41,203 nt of DNA from Acidobacteriota bacterium (GTDB taxonomy: Bacteria; Acidobacteriota; Terriglobia; Terriglobales; Acidobacteriaceae), in assembly GCA_003224905.1 (NCBI GenBank), contig QIAA01000056.1:1-41203 (forward strand), written 5' to 3'. Below are positions 1 to 8,308 of this stretch, one piece after another (positions within the stretch are counted from its first letter, which is position 1; every line of letters begins with the position of its first letter). The notes beneath the pieces were generated by a model. The model searched no databases and was not told the DNA's origin. It saw only the letters and a list, made by a program, of their open reading frames with translations. The position numbers and the translations under genes are program-made.

Positions 1-2
1 TC

Positions 3-659
3 AACGGCACCCAGTGCGGCTCCCCCGCTCTCAAAGACCACCGCTTCTGCTACTTCCACCAGCAATGGCACGAGCGCAAGCTCGTCATCAACTCAGCCCG
101 CGCAAGAAAAGCGAGAGCGAACATCTCTCTCCCCGTCCTCGAAGACGCCAACGCCATCCAGCTCTCGGTCATGCAGATCATGCAGCTCCTGCTCGAAGGC
201 CAGATCGACCAGAAGACCGCCGGCCTCCTCTTCTACGGCCTGCAGATCGCCTCTTCCAACCTGAAGCACACCAACTTCGAGCCCGAGACCAAGAACGAAA
301 TCGTCATCGACCCGAAGAAAACCGCGGAAACCCGCCTCGGTCAGCCGCTCTGGAAGAACGGCGATTTCGAAGAGACCGCCGACGGCAAAATCAACCTCGA
401 CGACTACGACCTCACGGACCTCACCATCCGCGTCATCGACCAGATGAAGAAGCAGTCCGGCATGGAGCCCACGCCGCGATCTGTCCGCGAGCGCTACGCC
501 CCCTGGACCCTGCCCAAACCGGCCAACCCTGAGGACAACAAGAACGGAGAGGAAAAGAACGAAGCCGCAAAAAAGGAGGTCAAAGCCGAACGCAAAAGAA
601 ATCCGCGAGACCTGGAGTTATCCGCCGACGGCAGGTACTACTACCCAGACGACAAGTAG
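3..659 (+). CDS. Hypothetical protein, 5' end cut by the window edge
   Basis: The open frame enters from the left edge and ends at the TAG at 657-659. Reading from base 3, it begins with a Cys-containing stretch (TQCGSPALKDHRFCYFHQQW), then a segment reading LPVLEDANAIQLSVMQIMQ and a helical region LLFYGLQIASSNL. This Cys/His start followed by a 'LEDA..IQ' helix pair matches a hypothetical family I associate with Acidobacteria; the CxxxAL...FCYFH pattern might bind a metal. The C-terminus is highly charged (Lys/Glu/Asn rich, about residues 170-205) and looks disordered. An ATG at 171 exists, but the conserved-looking part lies before it, so the gene should be read as partial rather than as starting there. 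Its function is unknown. Confidence 0.7.
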   Translation, partial: NGTQCGSPALKDHRFCYFHQQWHERKLVINSARARKARANISLPVLEDANAIQLSVMQIMQLLLEGQIDQKTAGLLFYGLQIASSNLKHTNFEPETKNEIVIDPKKTAETRLGQPLWKNGDFEETADGKINLDDYDLTDLTIRVIDQMKKQSGMEPTPRSVRERYAPWTLPKPANPEDNKNGEEKNEAAKKEVKAERKRNPRDLELSADGRYYYPDDK

Positions 660-883
660 ATAAGGAGCGAAAAAAATCCGCGCGCGAATCCGCGGAAGGG
701 GAGTGAGGGCCACGTTTCGTGCGCGGGCGCCCCTCCTTTCGCGGTTTTCGAAACGTGGGAAAAAGCGAAGGACCAACGACGAACGACCAACGACGCAGGG
801 GAAACCGGAGCGAGGGCCTGCCCTGAGCGACAGCGAGTGCAACGAGCGAAGTCGAAGGGACGCCCGTGCCTACACGTGCAGTG
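660..883. repeat. Intergenic region with two kinds of short interspersed repeat
   Basis: This gap lies between the truncated gene and the end of the PQQ dehydrogenase gene. Positions 771-795 hold a tract of tandem AACGACG/AACGACC heptamers, and a related tract recurs at 11494-11520. Positions 817-860 hold an element starting CCTGCCCTGAGCGA and ending GAAGTCGAAGGGA, which resembles the TGAGCG...AGTCGAAGGG elements I know as common between genes in acidobacterial and other environmental genomes. Open frames across it have no protein-like composition. Confidence 0.5.
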
Positions 884-3004
884 TTACCTGGGCTTCGTTG
901 GTAGCGCAAAGGCGACGTAGACGCCGCCCGAGCCGAACTTCGGATCTTTGCCGCCTCCTGCAGCAATGACGACGAACTGCTTTCCGTTGACCATGTAGGT
1001 GGCGGGAGTGGCGTTGCCGGAGAAGGGGAGCGCGGTTTCCCAGAGAAGCTTGCCGTTTGATTTGTCGAATGCACGGAATTTTCTATCAAAGTTTGTGGCG
1101 CCGATGAATAGCAGGCCTCCGGCGGTCACGACTGGCCCGCCATAATTCTCGGACCCCGTGTTCTTCATTCCCTTGGCCGCAAGCTCCGGGTATTCACCGA
1201 GATTGATTTTCCACACATACTCGCCGGTGTTCAGGTTGATTGCGTTGAGCGTTCCCCACGGTGGAGCGATGGCGGGATAGCCGTCGGGATCGAGGAACCT
1301 GCGGTATCCGGTGAGGCGGTACTTCATCCTGGGCAGCTGCGGCTCGGAAGCCAGTTCTTTGTTTTCTCCCGTCAAAAGAAAATTCACCAGGCCGTTGAGT
1401 TGATCTTCCTGCAGATTGTTGAAGCCCGGCATTCGGCCTTTGCCGTTCTTGATCGTAATTGTGATGTCGGCGGGACTTACGCGATCGCCTACGCCGATCA
1501 GCGAGGGAATTGCAGGCGGGGAACCGGCCATCTTCTCACCGTGGCAGACGGCGCACTGGCTCATGTAGATGGCCTTCGCGCCACGCTCGCCGGTGTCTTC
1601 GAAGAGCGTGGCGGTCCACGCCATCTCGTTCGAGTTGACGTAAATGATCTTGGTCTCGGGGTCGACCGCAGGGCCTCCCCACTCGGCGCCACCGTCGAAG
1701 CCAGGAAACACGAGGGTTTCCTTTCCCAGGCGGAAGGGGACAAAGTGTCCTTCGTTGATCGTATTTCGGAAATGCTGAACGGCCCACTGATGAGTTTCAG
1801 GACGAGGAGTCAGCATGTCTTCGGTGAGCGATTGACGCGCGTACGGTACTGGCCAAGTCGGCAATCCCTGCTCACCCGCAGCGACGTCGCCCGGCATAGT
1901 GCTGGCGGGATATTTGCGGTACTCAATCGGAACCAGCGGCTTGCCAGTCACCCGGTCAAACATAAAAAGCCAGCCTTGCTTGCTGGTCTGCACGACGGCA
2001 TCGACGGGCTTGCCGTCGTGCTGCAAGGTGACAAGCACTGGAGCTGACGGGAAATCGCGGTCCCAGAGATCGTGGCGGACGGCCTGGAAATGCCAGATTC
2101 GCTCGCCGGTTTCGGCGTTCAGGGCAAGCAGGCAGTTGGCGAAGAGGTTGTCTCCAAGGCGGTCTGCGCCGTAGAAATCGAATGCTGCCGAGCCGGTTGG
2201 GGCATAGATGATGCCGCGTTCACGGTCGAGCGCCATGCCCGCCCAGTTGTTGGCTGCGCCGCTTTGTTGCCAGGCGTCTTTGGGCCAGGTGTCGTATCCG
2301 AATTCGCCGGGATGGGGAATGGTGTGGAACGACCAGCGCAGTTTGCCGGTGCGAATGTCATAAGCGCGGATGTCGCCGGGCGGGGCAGGGAGGGTTTCCG
2401 GATTGCGTCCACCCACAATAAGCAGGTCTTTGTAGACCACTCCGGGGCTGGTTAGCGCAATCGACTGCCACCGCGGATCTCGGCCGAGATCTTCCTGCAG
2501 GTCGATTCGTCCATCTTTTCCAAACGATGGAATCGGCTTGCCGGTCGCGGCGTCCAAGGCATAGACGAAGTTCACGACGCCGACGAGAATGCGCTGATCT
2601 TTATTTTTGGCGTCGCTCCAGTAGGCGAGGCCGCGGTCCGGTTGCATGCCTTTGATTCCGGAGTCGAATTTCCAGAGGAGGCGCCCGGTGGCCGCGTCCA
2701 GAGCAAAGATTTTTTGGGTGGGGCTGATTCCGAAGAGCACTCCGTTTACGATCAGAGGGCTGGTTTGCAAGCCGCCCTGCTCGCCGGTGTCGAAGGTCCA
2801 GGCTTGCGCTAGCTGCGCCACATTGCTGCGGTTGATTTGTGTCAGCGGGGAGTAGTGCGTGTTTTCGGGCGATCCGCCCCACACCGGCCAGTCACCGGAT
2901 TCAAGAGGCGCGTCATTGTTTTGCTGGGCTGCAAGGGATGAGAAGGCCACTAGAAGGATCGCCAAGAAAGAGGTGAAACGCTTTCGAATGCTCCTGGAGT
3001 GCAT
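884..3004 (-). CDS. PQQ-dependent dehydrogenase with inserted cytochrome c domain (quinoprotein glucose/alcohol dehydrogenase family)
   Basis: The 706-residue protein has an N-terminal signal peptide (about 1-26, ending SSLAA) and is expected in the periplasm. It shows repeated quinoprotein propeller signatures such as ALDAATGRLLWKF (101-113), VYALDAATGKP and INLNTGEYVWKI. A haem-binding CxxCH (C484-A-V-C487-H488) sits in a cytochrome c domain inserted before the last blades, not at the C-terminus. The family oxidises sugars or alcohols with pyrroloquinoline quinone and passes electrons to the respiratory chain; the built-in haem would accept them. The substrate cannot be read from sequence. 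The ATG at 3004 puts the signal peptide exactly at the N-terminus. No PQQ biosynthesis genes lie in the window. Confidence 0.88.
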   Translation of the reverse strand: MHSRSIRKRFTSFLAILLVAFSSLAAQQNNDAPLESGDWPVWGGSPENTHYSPLTQINRSNVAQLAQAWTFDTGEQGGLQTSPLIVNGVLFGISPTQKIFALDAATGRLLWKFDSGIKGMQPDRGLAYWSDAKNKDQRILVGVVNFVYALDAATGKPIPSFGKDGRIDLQEDLGRDPRWQSIALTSPGVVYKDLLIVGGRNPETLPAPPGDIRAYDIRTGKLRWSFHTIPHPGEFGYDTWPKDAWQQSGAANNWAGMALDRERGIIYAPTGSAAFDFYGADRLGDNLFANCLLALNAETGERIWHFQAVRHDLWDRDFPSAPVLVTLQHDGKPVDAVVQTSKQGWLFMFDRVTGKPLVPIEYRKYPASTMPGDVAAGEQGLPTWPVPYARQSLTEDMLTPRPETHQWAVQHFRNTINEGHFVPFRLGKETLVFPGFDGGAEWGGPAVDPETKIIYVNSNEMAWTATLFEDTGERGAKAIYMSQCAVCHGEKMAGSPPAIPSLIGVGDRVSPADITITIKNGKGRMPGFNNLQEDQLNGLVNFLLTGENKELASEPQLPRMKYRLTGYRRFLDPDGYPAIAPPWGTLNAINLNTGEYVWKINLGEYPELAAKGMKNTGSENYGGPVVTAGGLLFIGATNFDRKFRAFDKSNGKLLWETALPFSGNATPATYMVNGKQFVVIAAGGGKDPKFGSGGVYVAFALPTKPR

Positions 3005-3092
3005 GGTTCAAATCTACCTCATTTGTTTTTGCCGAGTATCAGGACTTGCGGAGCAGTGCTGCGGAAGCGGTTATGTATGCAGTCCGCAAACA

Positions 3093-3128
3093 GAACGCCC
3101 CAGACCAGTTGCGTAGTCCGGGGCGTTC
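3093..3128. repeat. Inverted repeat, 13-base arms
   Basis: GAACGCCCCAGAC at 3093-3105 pairs with GTCCGGGGCGTTC at 3116-3128 with one mismatch, around a 10-base loop. No T-run follows on either strand, so a simple rho-independent terminator is unlikely. It lies about 90 bases upstream of the PQQ dehydrogenase ATG, so on the minus strand it could be an RNA structure in that leader. Confidence 0.6.
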
Positions 3129-3250
3129 CTGAACAGCTCCCTCCCCCAATAGAAAGAAACTGTTCGGTCGAAAGAGTAGACCTTTCCGTCGCAACCGGTA
3201 AATGGCACCGTCGAGTCAGCGATGGCACCGACAGGCTACAGTGCGCGCCT

Positions 3251-3298
3251 GAAAAAGCCCCTCAACAATTTTGCCTGCAACTCTGATGCTGAGGGGCT
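3251..3298 (-). terminator. Probable rho-independent terminator for the alpha/beta hydrolase gene
   Basis: Read on the minus strand, AGCCCCTCA (3298-3290) pairs with TGAGGGGCT (3264-3256), and TTTTTC follows at 3256-3251. The loop is long (25 bases), but the nine-pair stem followed by a T-run, about 100 bases beyond the stop of the upstream minus-strand gene, fits a terminator. Confidence 0.6.
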
Positions 3299-3400
3299 GC
3301 CTTGAGAAGGTTCTTGTCTGAGTGGAGTGACTGTACAACGGGAGAAAACGGGCGACTGTGACGTTCATCACATGCAGGTATCTACTTTCGCCCGAGTAGA

Positions 3401-5440
3401 TTATTGTGTCGCGTACTTCCACTCTGCTTCGCCGCGCCGGAGCACTGCCGGGATATCTTCGGGAAGCAGAAATCCCTGTTTCACCAACCGCTCTGCTGCC
3501 TCACGGTACAGACGGATATAGTCTTCATGACTGCTATATCTCTCAGCTATAGAGAGGCGTGAGTCGTGCGCCTGCTGGCGCTCAGCCGCTGTTTTGGCGA
3601 GCGGAATGTACGATCCCACGAATGGAATGACGTATTCAGACATCCCGGTGCTCGGGTCGCGCAGATTCCAGCCTGTATAGGTCGCAAGCGGCACTTCGAG
3701 TTCGGGCAGGCGGATGCCGGAGCGGTCGCTACCGTCACGATCCACCTGGGGCACGAGAGTTGTGAATTCCTTACCTACTTTCGGTGGCTCGAAGCTGATA
3801 ATTCCACTCTTCCACTGCGGGCCGAAGTCAATCCGGTAGGCGGTAAGCGGTGAAATCGGCAGCTTCACGCCGGGAATACCCGGAAAAGAGACTTCTGAAA
3901 CTGGCACGAGTGTGTGATCGGTGATCCGCGGATACGCGCTCAGCGGAGGAGCAGCAACATCTCTTATCCACTGATCCATATCGGTGATCAGCGCGCGCCA
4001 CGCCCAAATCGAGGGATTAGGGTTGCCCTTCTGTTGACCATGCAAGTCTGGCATTTCGTATACGACTGGCGGGAAGTGCGCGGGGAAGTGTCCTTCGCCG
4101 GGAAGGAAGTAAATTCGCACATCCTCGCTGGGCGCGACGTCCTGCGTGCCATCAACACTGGTATGGATCAGGGCCGCGGCGCGGCCCCAGTATTCAAATG
4201 ACGTGTTCACCAAAAATATTCGCGGAACTGTGTTGGATTTTCGCGCAGCGTCCAACAGCCCTGCCGTCGTAGCTTGCACGGGATCGGTTTCGGGCCTGTC
4301 AGTAAACGGAAAGAGATCGGTGGGGTAAAAGAAGGAGGCAGTTGGTTCTGCATCACGTGAAGGTTGGGCGAAGCGATGATTGAAGCTGCCTCGCCCGGCG
4401 CCGGCTACCCAAGCAATCACCCCGTCCAGAGCTTTGCGGCCGGATTCGTCGGCGTTGAAGTCCTGCCAGAGATAGTGGCGGAGAAAGCGGCCGTCCTGCG
4501 AAATACCGATGCCCACCGCATGGCTGACGCGGGCGATGGCCTTTGAATCGTACTTGAGAAATGAGACAAGATCGCGCACAGCTGCCAGCCCGAGGCCAAC
4601 GACGACTGGATCTTTTGCCGCATAAACCACCTCGTAGATTTTTCCCGGCTCGAAACCGCCCTCAAGGCGAATGAAGCGGTCGCTGAGGTTTATTTTGGCG
4701 GCCTCTTCGTGTGCGAATTTCCAGCGGGTGTTCGGGATCACACTCCGGCCGCATAGCGGACAATCACGTACCGTAAGGAGGTTTTCCGGCGCCTCAGGAT
4801 CGGCAACCGGGTAGCCTTTGCCACCGATTTGCTCCAGAATCACGTGCGCGAGTGGCCACTCCTGCTTGCGCTGGGCTGGTATCCAATCGGCACGAACCAA
4901 ACCGCGGATGCTTGTGCCATCCGATTCATGTGCGACCGGGGCGTAAAGCCGCATGAGACCAGCGTCATCGCGGACATCCCATTGCCAGCCCAACCAGGCA
5001 ATCGTGAAGCCCTGATTCAGCAGGAAGCCATCGCCAAACTCTTCCCCGGTGGCGGGGTCTGTCGATTCTTCCGCAGCTTGCACCGCGCGCAACAACGCTT
5101 TTCCGCCACGGTTGGGAACTTCAAGCAGCAAGGTTCCGTTGCCGCCCGACTTTGGGCGAAGCAGATATACGTCAGCGCTGAACTCGACTTCACTGTGAGA
5201 ATTGCGAGGAACTTTTTCGAGATCGACGATCTGGTGATTGTGACTGTTGGCGGGGTCGACCGCGAAATAAACTCGTCCGAGGATCTTTTCGTACGCGCCG
5301 GACTTGCCCCAGATCTTTCCGTTAAGCACATCGGAATGCTTGGCAATGTCGATCCGGATCACCCGCGCACTTGCGGTTTGGACGGCGAGGGCGATTGCCA
5401 GAAGAACGACAGAGCGGATAAGGTTTGTGTCTACGCGCAT
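3401..5440 (-). CDS. Secreted alpha/beta hydrolase domain-containing protein
   Basis: Starting at the ATG at 5440, the protein has 679 residues and begins with a clear signal peptide (MRVDTNLIRSVVLLAIALAV, ending TASA). The frame is open up to 5617, but that extension translates the CGCAAAG repeat and is not protein-like, so I reject the earlier start. The protein resembles the large secreted 'alpha/beta hydrolase domain-containing' family: a beta-rich N-terminal half, then a nucleophile-elbow-like GISQDG (GxSxxG) and a late GEGHFPAHF segment that could give the catalytic His. The substrate is unknown; esterase-like activity is inferred only from the fold. A terminator follows at 3251-3298. 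Confidence 0.8.
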   Translation of the reverse strand: MRVDTNLIRSVVLLAIALAVQTASARVIRIDIAKHSDVLNGKIWGKSGAYEKILGRVYFAVDPANSHNHQIVDLEKVPRNSHSEVEFSADVYLLRPKSGGNGTLLLEVPNRGGKALLRAVQAAEESTDPATGEEFGDGFLLNQGFTIAWLGWQWDVRDDAGLMRLYAPVAHESDGTSIRGLVRADWIPAQRKQEWPLAHVILEQIGGKGYPVADPEAPENLLTVRDCPLCGRSVIPNTRWKFAHEEAAKINLSDRFIRLEGGFEPGKIYEVVYAAKDPVVVGLGLAAVRDLVSFLKYDSKAIARVSHAVGIGISQDGRFLRHYLWQDFNADESGRKALDGVIAWVAGAGRGSFNHRFAQPSRDAEPTASFFYPTDLFPFTDRPETDPVQATTAGLLDAARKSNTVPRIFLVNTSFEYWGRAAALIHTSVDGTQDVAPSEDVRIYFLPGEGHFPAHFPPVVYEMPDLHGQQKGNPNPSIWAWRALITDMDQWIRDVAAPPLSAYPRITDHTLVPVSEVSFPGIPGVKLPISPLTAYRIDFGPQWKSGIISFEPPKVGKEFTTLVPQVDRDGSDRSGIRLPELEVPLATYTGWNLRDPSTGMSEYVIPFVGSYIPLAKTAAERQQAHDSRLSIAERYSSHEDYIRLYREAAERLVKQGFLLPEDIPAVLRRGEAEWKYATQ

Positions 5441-5458
5441 GCTTTTCGAAGTATCTTT

Positions 5459-5557
5459 CTTTGCGAACTTTGCGGAGCCCTGGCGTCCATTGAGGTTAAG
5501 AGCGAAAAGTCTTAAACCGCAAAGATCGCAAAAGAGGAATCGCAAAGGACGCAAAGA
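5459..5557. repeat. CGCAAAG-type interspersed repeat with an inverted pair
   Basis: CTTTGCGAACTTTGCGG at 5459-5475 and CCGCAAAGATCGCAAAA at 5517-5533 are inverted copies (17 bases, two mismatches) 41 bases apart. A third unit, CGCAAAGGACGCAAAGA, is at 5541-5557. The element sits in the leader of the alpha/beta hydrolase gene. A further copy is at 7163-7179. Confidence 0.65.
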
Positions 5558-5598
5558 CTGCTGAACTTGAAAACTGTTAACAGATATACGACGAGTGC

Positions 5599-6612
5599 TT
5601 ATCTCTGCGCTGCCCACGCCAGTCCATCGGCGCCGGCGCCGGCGTCGATAAGTTTTTCAACGGTCCAGTCGGAGGTGCGAATGGCTGCAATCTTGTGGCT
5701 GGCATCACATGAGACATAGGCTACACGTCCGTCCGGACGAATGATGACTTCCTGCGGGGCAGCAGGAACGTCGATCGTGTGCGAAACCTTCATGGTCGCG
5801 AGGTCGACGACGGCCACTTTGTTTGCGCCCGGTACTGCAACAATAAGCCAGCGACCATCGGGAGTGGGTGCAGTTCCATAACCTGTTGACGGCAATGGGA
5901 TCCACGTTTTTACCTTATTGGTTGACGTATCGATGACGGCGATCTGGGGCTTTGTCTGATCGGCTGTGAAAGCCATGCGGCCGTCCACCGAAACGGAAAT
6001 ACGCTGTACCTGACCTGAAACCGGAATCACTGCGATGTTTTTTCGCGCTTCCATATCCAGGACTGAAACCGTGCCCGGGCCAACGTTGGCAGTGTATCCG
6101 CGCCGCCCATCAAATGTGATCGCAAGCATGTGCGACTCTGGCTGGCCGGTCGGGATGCTGCCCACAATTTTGAAAGTCTTTGGATCGATGATCGTGACAG
6201 TCTGGTCGAGCTCAGTCGTGACGTATAGCAATCCATCTTTGGGGCCAAGAACAGCGCAGTGCGGACGAACGCCATGGCTGAAATCCAGATTGCCCACCTT
6301 CTTTCGCGCGGCGATGTCTATTACGACCATGTTGCTCCCGTCCGTGCCCGGTTTGCCTACGCCCGAGTTGCCATAGATAGGTACGAACGCAAGCTGCCCG
6401 TCGGGGGACGCGGCGACTTCGTGGCCGGTGATGCCTTCTTCTGGAACAGTTGCGATTTGCCGGCCGGCATCGGGGTCAACAATGCCAAGAGTGTGATCGC
6501 CTTTATTAGCTACGAGCAAGATGCCTTGTTGTGGCGTGCTTGCAGCGCGAGTGCCGGAGAGGTTCGACATCAAGTAAACCGTGACAATCGAAATGATAAG
6601 TGAAAAACGCAT
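5599..6612 (-). CDS. Secreted YVTN-family beta-propeller protein
   Basis: The 337-residue protein has a signal peptide (MRFSLIISIVTVYLMSNLSG, cleavage near TRA-A). It consists of repeated propeller blades of the YVTN/lactonase-like kind, for example VANKGDHTLGIVDPDAGRQI, LDQTVTIIDPKTFKIVGSIP, VDLATMKVSHTIDVP and PDGRVAYVSCDAS. Such proteins are secreted or periplasmic and usually have unassigned roles in binding, surface structure or redox accessory work. It lies upstream of the alpha/beta hydrolase on the same strand; the 158-base spacing and the repeats between them leave co-transcription uncertain. No catalytic motif is visible. Confidence 0.82.
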   Translation of the reverse strand: MRFSLIISIVTVYLMSNLSGTRAASTPQQGILLVANKGDHTLGIVDPDAGRQIATVPEEGITGHEVAASPDGQLAFVPIYGNSGVGKPGTDGSNMVVIDIAARKKVGNLDFSHGVRPHCAVLGPKDGLLYVTTELDQTVTIIDPKTFKIVGSIPTGQPESHMLAITFDGRRGYTANVGPGTVSVLDMEARKNIAVIPVSGQVQRISVSVDGRMAFTADQTKPQIAVIDTSTNKVKTWIPLPSTGYGTAPTPDGRWLIVAVPGANKVAVVDLATMKVSHTIDVPAAPQEVIIRPDGRVAYVSCDASHKIAAIRTSDWTVEKLIDAGAGADGLAWAAQR

Positions 6613-6756
6613 TGCTGGCTCCCGTACGCGGGGAATGCAACGCCAGAGAGTGTATCGCAGAAGAAAACAGGGGCGCGAGTTTTGATTGTGCTATGAACCG
6701 AATTGCGAGGAGGATGGCAATCATCTCTGATCGCACGCGCCTGATAAACTTCTTTG

Positions 6757-7161
6757 ATGATTACTGGCGCTCACGTGCTTTTCTACAGCGAGAATCCTGA
6801 AGCCGACCGGGCGTTCTTTGGCGACGTGCTCGGGTTTCGCGCGGTTGATGCGGGCGGAGGCTGGCTTATTTTTGGGCTTCCTCCAGCGGAGGCGGCGTTT
6901 CATCCGGTAGAAGCGGGGGATAAACGGCAACTGCTTCATGGGGGACACAAAATGCTTGGCGCCGTCCTGTATCTGATGTGTGACGATGTGCGTTCGGAGG
7001 TCAAAGCACTGCAGGCGAAGAATGTGACTTGCTCGCCTTTGGAGGAAGAAGACTGGGGAATTGCGACTTCTTTCAAACTGCCCAGTGGCGGCGAAATCGG
7101 ACTTTATCAGCCGACGCATGCCAGCCCCTTGGATTCTGCTTCTGCGGATGAGAAACCCTGA
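6757..7161 (+). CDS. VOC family protein (glyoxalase/bleomycin-resistance fold)
   Basis: This 134-residue protein has typical vicinal-oxygen-chelate features: an opening strand with ITGAHVLFYSENPEADRAFF, then DVLGFRAVDAGGGWLIFGLP, and a closing SGGEIGLYQPTHA strand. The His in the first strand and the Glu in the last are in positions that often bind metal in this fold. The length matches a single-module VOC protein. A TTG three bases upstream is in frame, but the ATG at 6757 is preferred. The family covers lyases, dioxygenases and resistance proteins; the substrate cannot be called. Confidence 0.75.
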   Translation: MITGAHVLFYSENPEADRAFFGDVLGFRAVDAGGGWLIFGLPPAEAAFHPVEAGDKRQLLHGGHKMLGAVLYLMCDDVRSEVKALQAKNVTCSPLEEEDWGIATSFKLPSGGEIGLYQPTHASPLDSASADEKP

Positions 7162-7162
7162 G

Positions 7163-7179
7163 CGCAAAGATCGCAAAGG
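7163..7179. repeat. Solo copy of the CGCAAAG interspersed repeat
   Basis: CGCAAAGATCGCAAAGG lies directly after the VOC gene stop and matches the unit at 5517-5533. The rest of the gap up to 7430 shows no convincing gene. Confidence 0.55.
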
Positions 7180-7430
7180 CTATGCCTGTCACCAAGATCC
7201 AGGATGTAATTTTCGCGGGTCTTTATCTTCGAGAATTCACGCGTTGCGACTTGCGTGATCGACAGGCATTCTCCAGGCACATCTCCCGACTTTATGATTT
7301 CAAGCGATCATCTTGCCAGGATGCCCTGAAGAATGATTGGTGCCAGACGCTAACCGAAGTCAAGGCCCAACATATCTCGTTTCCTCGAAAGGGTGATCGT
7401 AAATCCGCGCTTTTGCCGAAGAGGTGAGCC

Positions 7431-8282
7431 ATGACCTGTAGTCCAGAAATCCTCAAACGTGTTCCTTTATTTTCTCTGCTCGATGAAGAAGAAACCGCCG
7501 TGTTGGCCGGCCAAGTTGAATTGAAGACCTTCGCACCGCGACAGCGTATCTACAAAATGAGTGATCCCAGCGGGCAAGGCTATGTGTTGGTCTCGGGCAG
7601 AGTTCGTATCACGACGGTTGATGAGGATCATCAGGAAGTCATCGTCGACGAGCCCGGCTATGGCGAATTTTTCGGCTTCGCTTCCATGCTGGAGCAGACG
7701 CCACATCAAACCACTGCGATTGCACTGGAAGAGACCGTCGTTTTGGAAGTCGACCGGAACGATATTGCTGTCCTGCTGCAACGCAAGCCGCTGGCCGGCA
7801 TGGATATGCTGACTGTGCTGGGGCGCCAGTTCCATGGCGCGCAGCAACTGGTGCGCATTCGCGCCAACCGCCATCCCAACGAGTTGATCGAAGCTGAAGC
7901 TACGTTCGGAGAACGTATCGCAGATGGGGTAGCCCGATTTGGTGGTTCCTGGGCCTTCATTATTACTTTCGGTACTGTGCTCATCGTCTACACAGCTATT
8001 AACCGGAAGCTGGGTGGGTCGGCCTGGGATCCTTATCCTTTCATCCTGCTCAATCTATTCCTCTCGATGCTGGCAGCTATACAGGCGCCGGTCATCATGA
8101 TGAGCCAGAACCGGCAAGACACCAGAGACCGGCTCAGGAGCGAACTCGATTATGAAGTGAATCGGCGCGCTGCGGCTGATATTCAGGGCCTGTCGCGCAA
8201 GGTGAACTTACTCGGCGACAAAATTGGAGATCTTGAGGATTTGCTCCGGCGCAGTGCGCTGGAAGCGGAGCACGGGAGTTAG
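7431..8282 (+). CDS. Cyclic-nucleotide-binding domain fused to DUF1003 membrane protein
   Basis: The 283-residue protein starts with a Crp-like cyclic-nucleotide-binding domain (about 1-125; VLVSGRVRITTVDEDHQEV, GEFFGFASML). This is followed by DUF1003 (about 140-275) with two membrane helices (WAFIITFGTVLIVYTAI and PFILLNLFLSMLAAIQAPVI) and the hallmark IMMSQNRQDTRDRLRSELDY. The tail is a coiled coil of heptads (VNLLGDKIGDLEDLL). There is no DNA-binding helix-turn-helix, so the sensor domain probably controls the membrane part directly rather than transcription; that is inference. The ATG at 7431 follows a good GAGGTGAG ribosome site. It appears to be a single-gene unit. Confidence 0.85.
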   Translation: MTCSPEILKRVPLFSLLDEEETAVLAGQVELKTFAPRQRIYKMSDPSGQGYVLVSGRVRITTVDEDHQEVIVDEPGYGEFFGFASMLEQTPHQTTAIALEETVVLEVDRNDIAVLLQRKPLAGMDMLTVLGRQFHGAQQLVRIRANRHPNELIEAEATFGERIADGVARFGGSWAFIITFGTVLIVYTAINRKLGGSAWDPYPFILLNLFLSMLAAIQAPVIMMSQNRQDTRDRLRSELDYEVNRRAAADIQGLSRKVNLLGDKIGDLEDLLRRSALEAEHGS

Positions 8283-8308
8283 ACACGCTACAGAGAATCT
8301 CAGGCCCG

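Larger units (their letters stand above)
3005..3400. other. Structured intergenic region without a gene
   Basis: This 396-base gap separates two minus-strand genes. It contains two strong inverted repeats (annotated separately at 3093-3128 and 3252-3298) and a direct repeat ATGGCACCG at 3202-3210 and 3222-3230, spaced exactly 20 bases. Between them, GGTC-GAAAGAGTA-GACC forms another short potential stem near 3166-3182. The short open frames here look random. It could be a transcript leader or a small RNA, but I could not match a known riboswitch class. Confidence 0.5.

Noticed and set aside
14..532. A 172-residue Arg/Pro-rich open frame at the left edge
   Set aside because: It is the out-of-frame shadow of the truncated hypothetical gene in the neighbouring frame, which carries the conserved Cys/His start.
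3130..3240. Possible cyclic-di-GMP (GEMM) riboswitch
   Set aside because: A CGAAAGAGT segment followed by GAC and CGCAA recalls GEMM, but the GACGCAAAGCC core and the 3' conserved half are missing, so I do not call it.
4829..5515. A 228-residue open frame on the plus strand
   Set aside because: It is antisense to the alpha/beta hydrolase and its repeat-containing leader; the translation is not protein-like.
7182..7427. An 81-residue open frame between the VOC and cNMP-DUF1003 genes
   Set aside because: It has no ribosome site and no recognisable domain, and it begins within the repeat-bearing gap.
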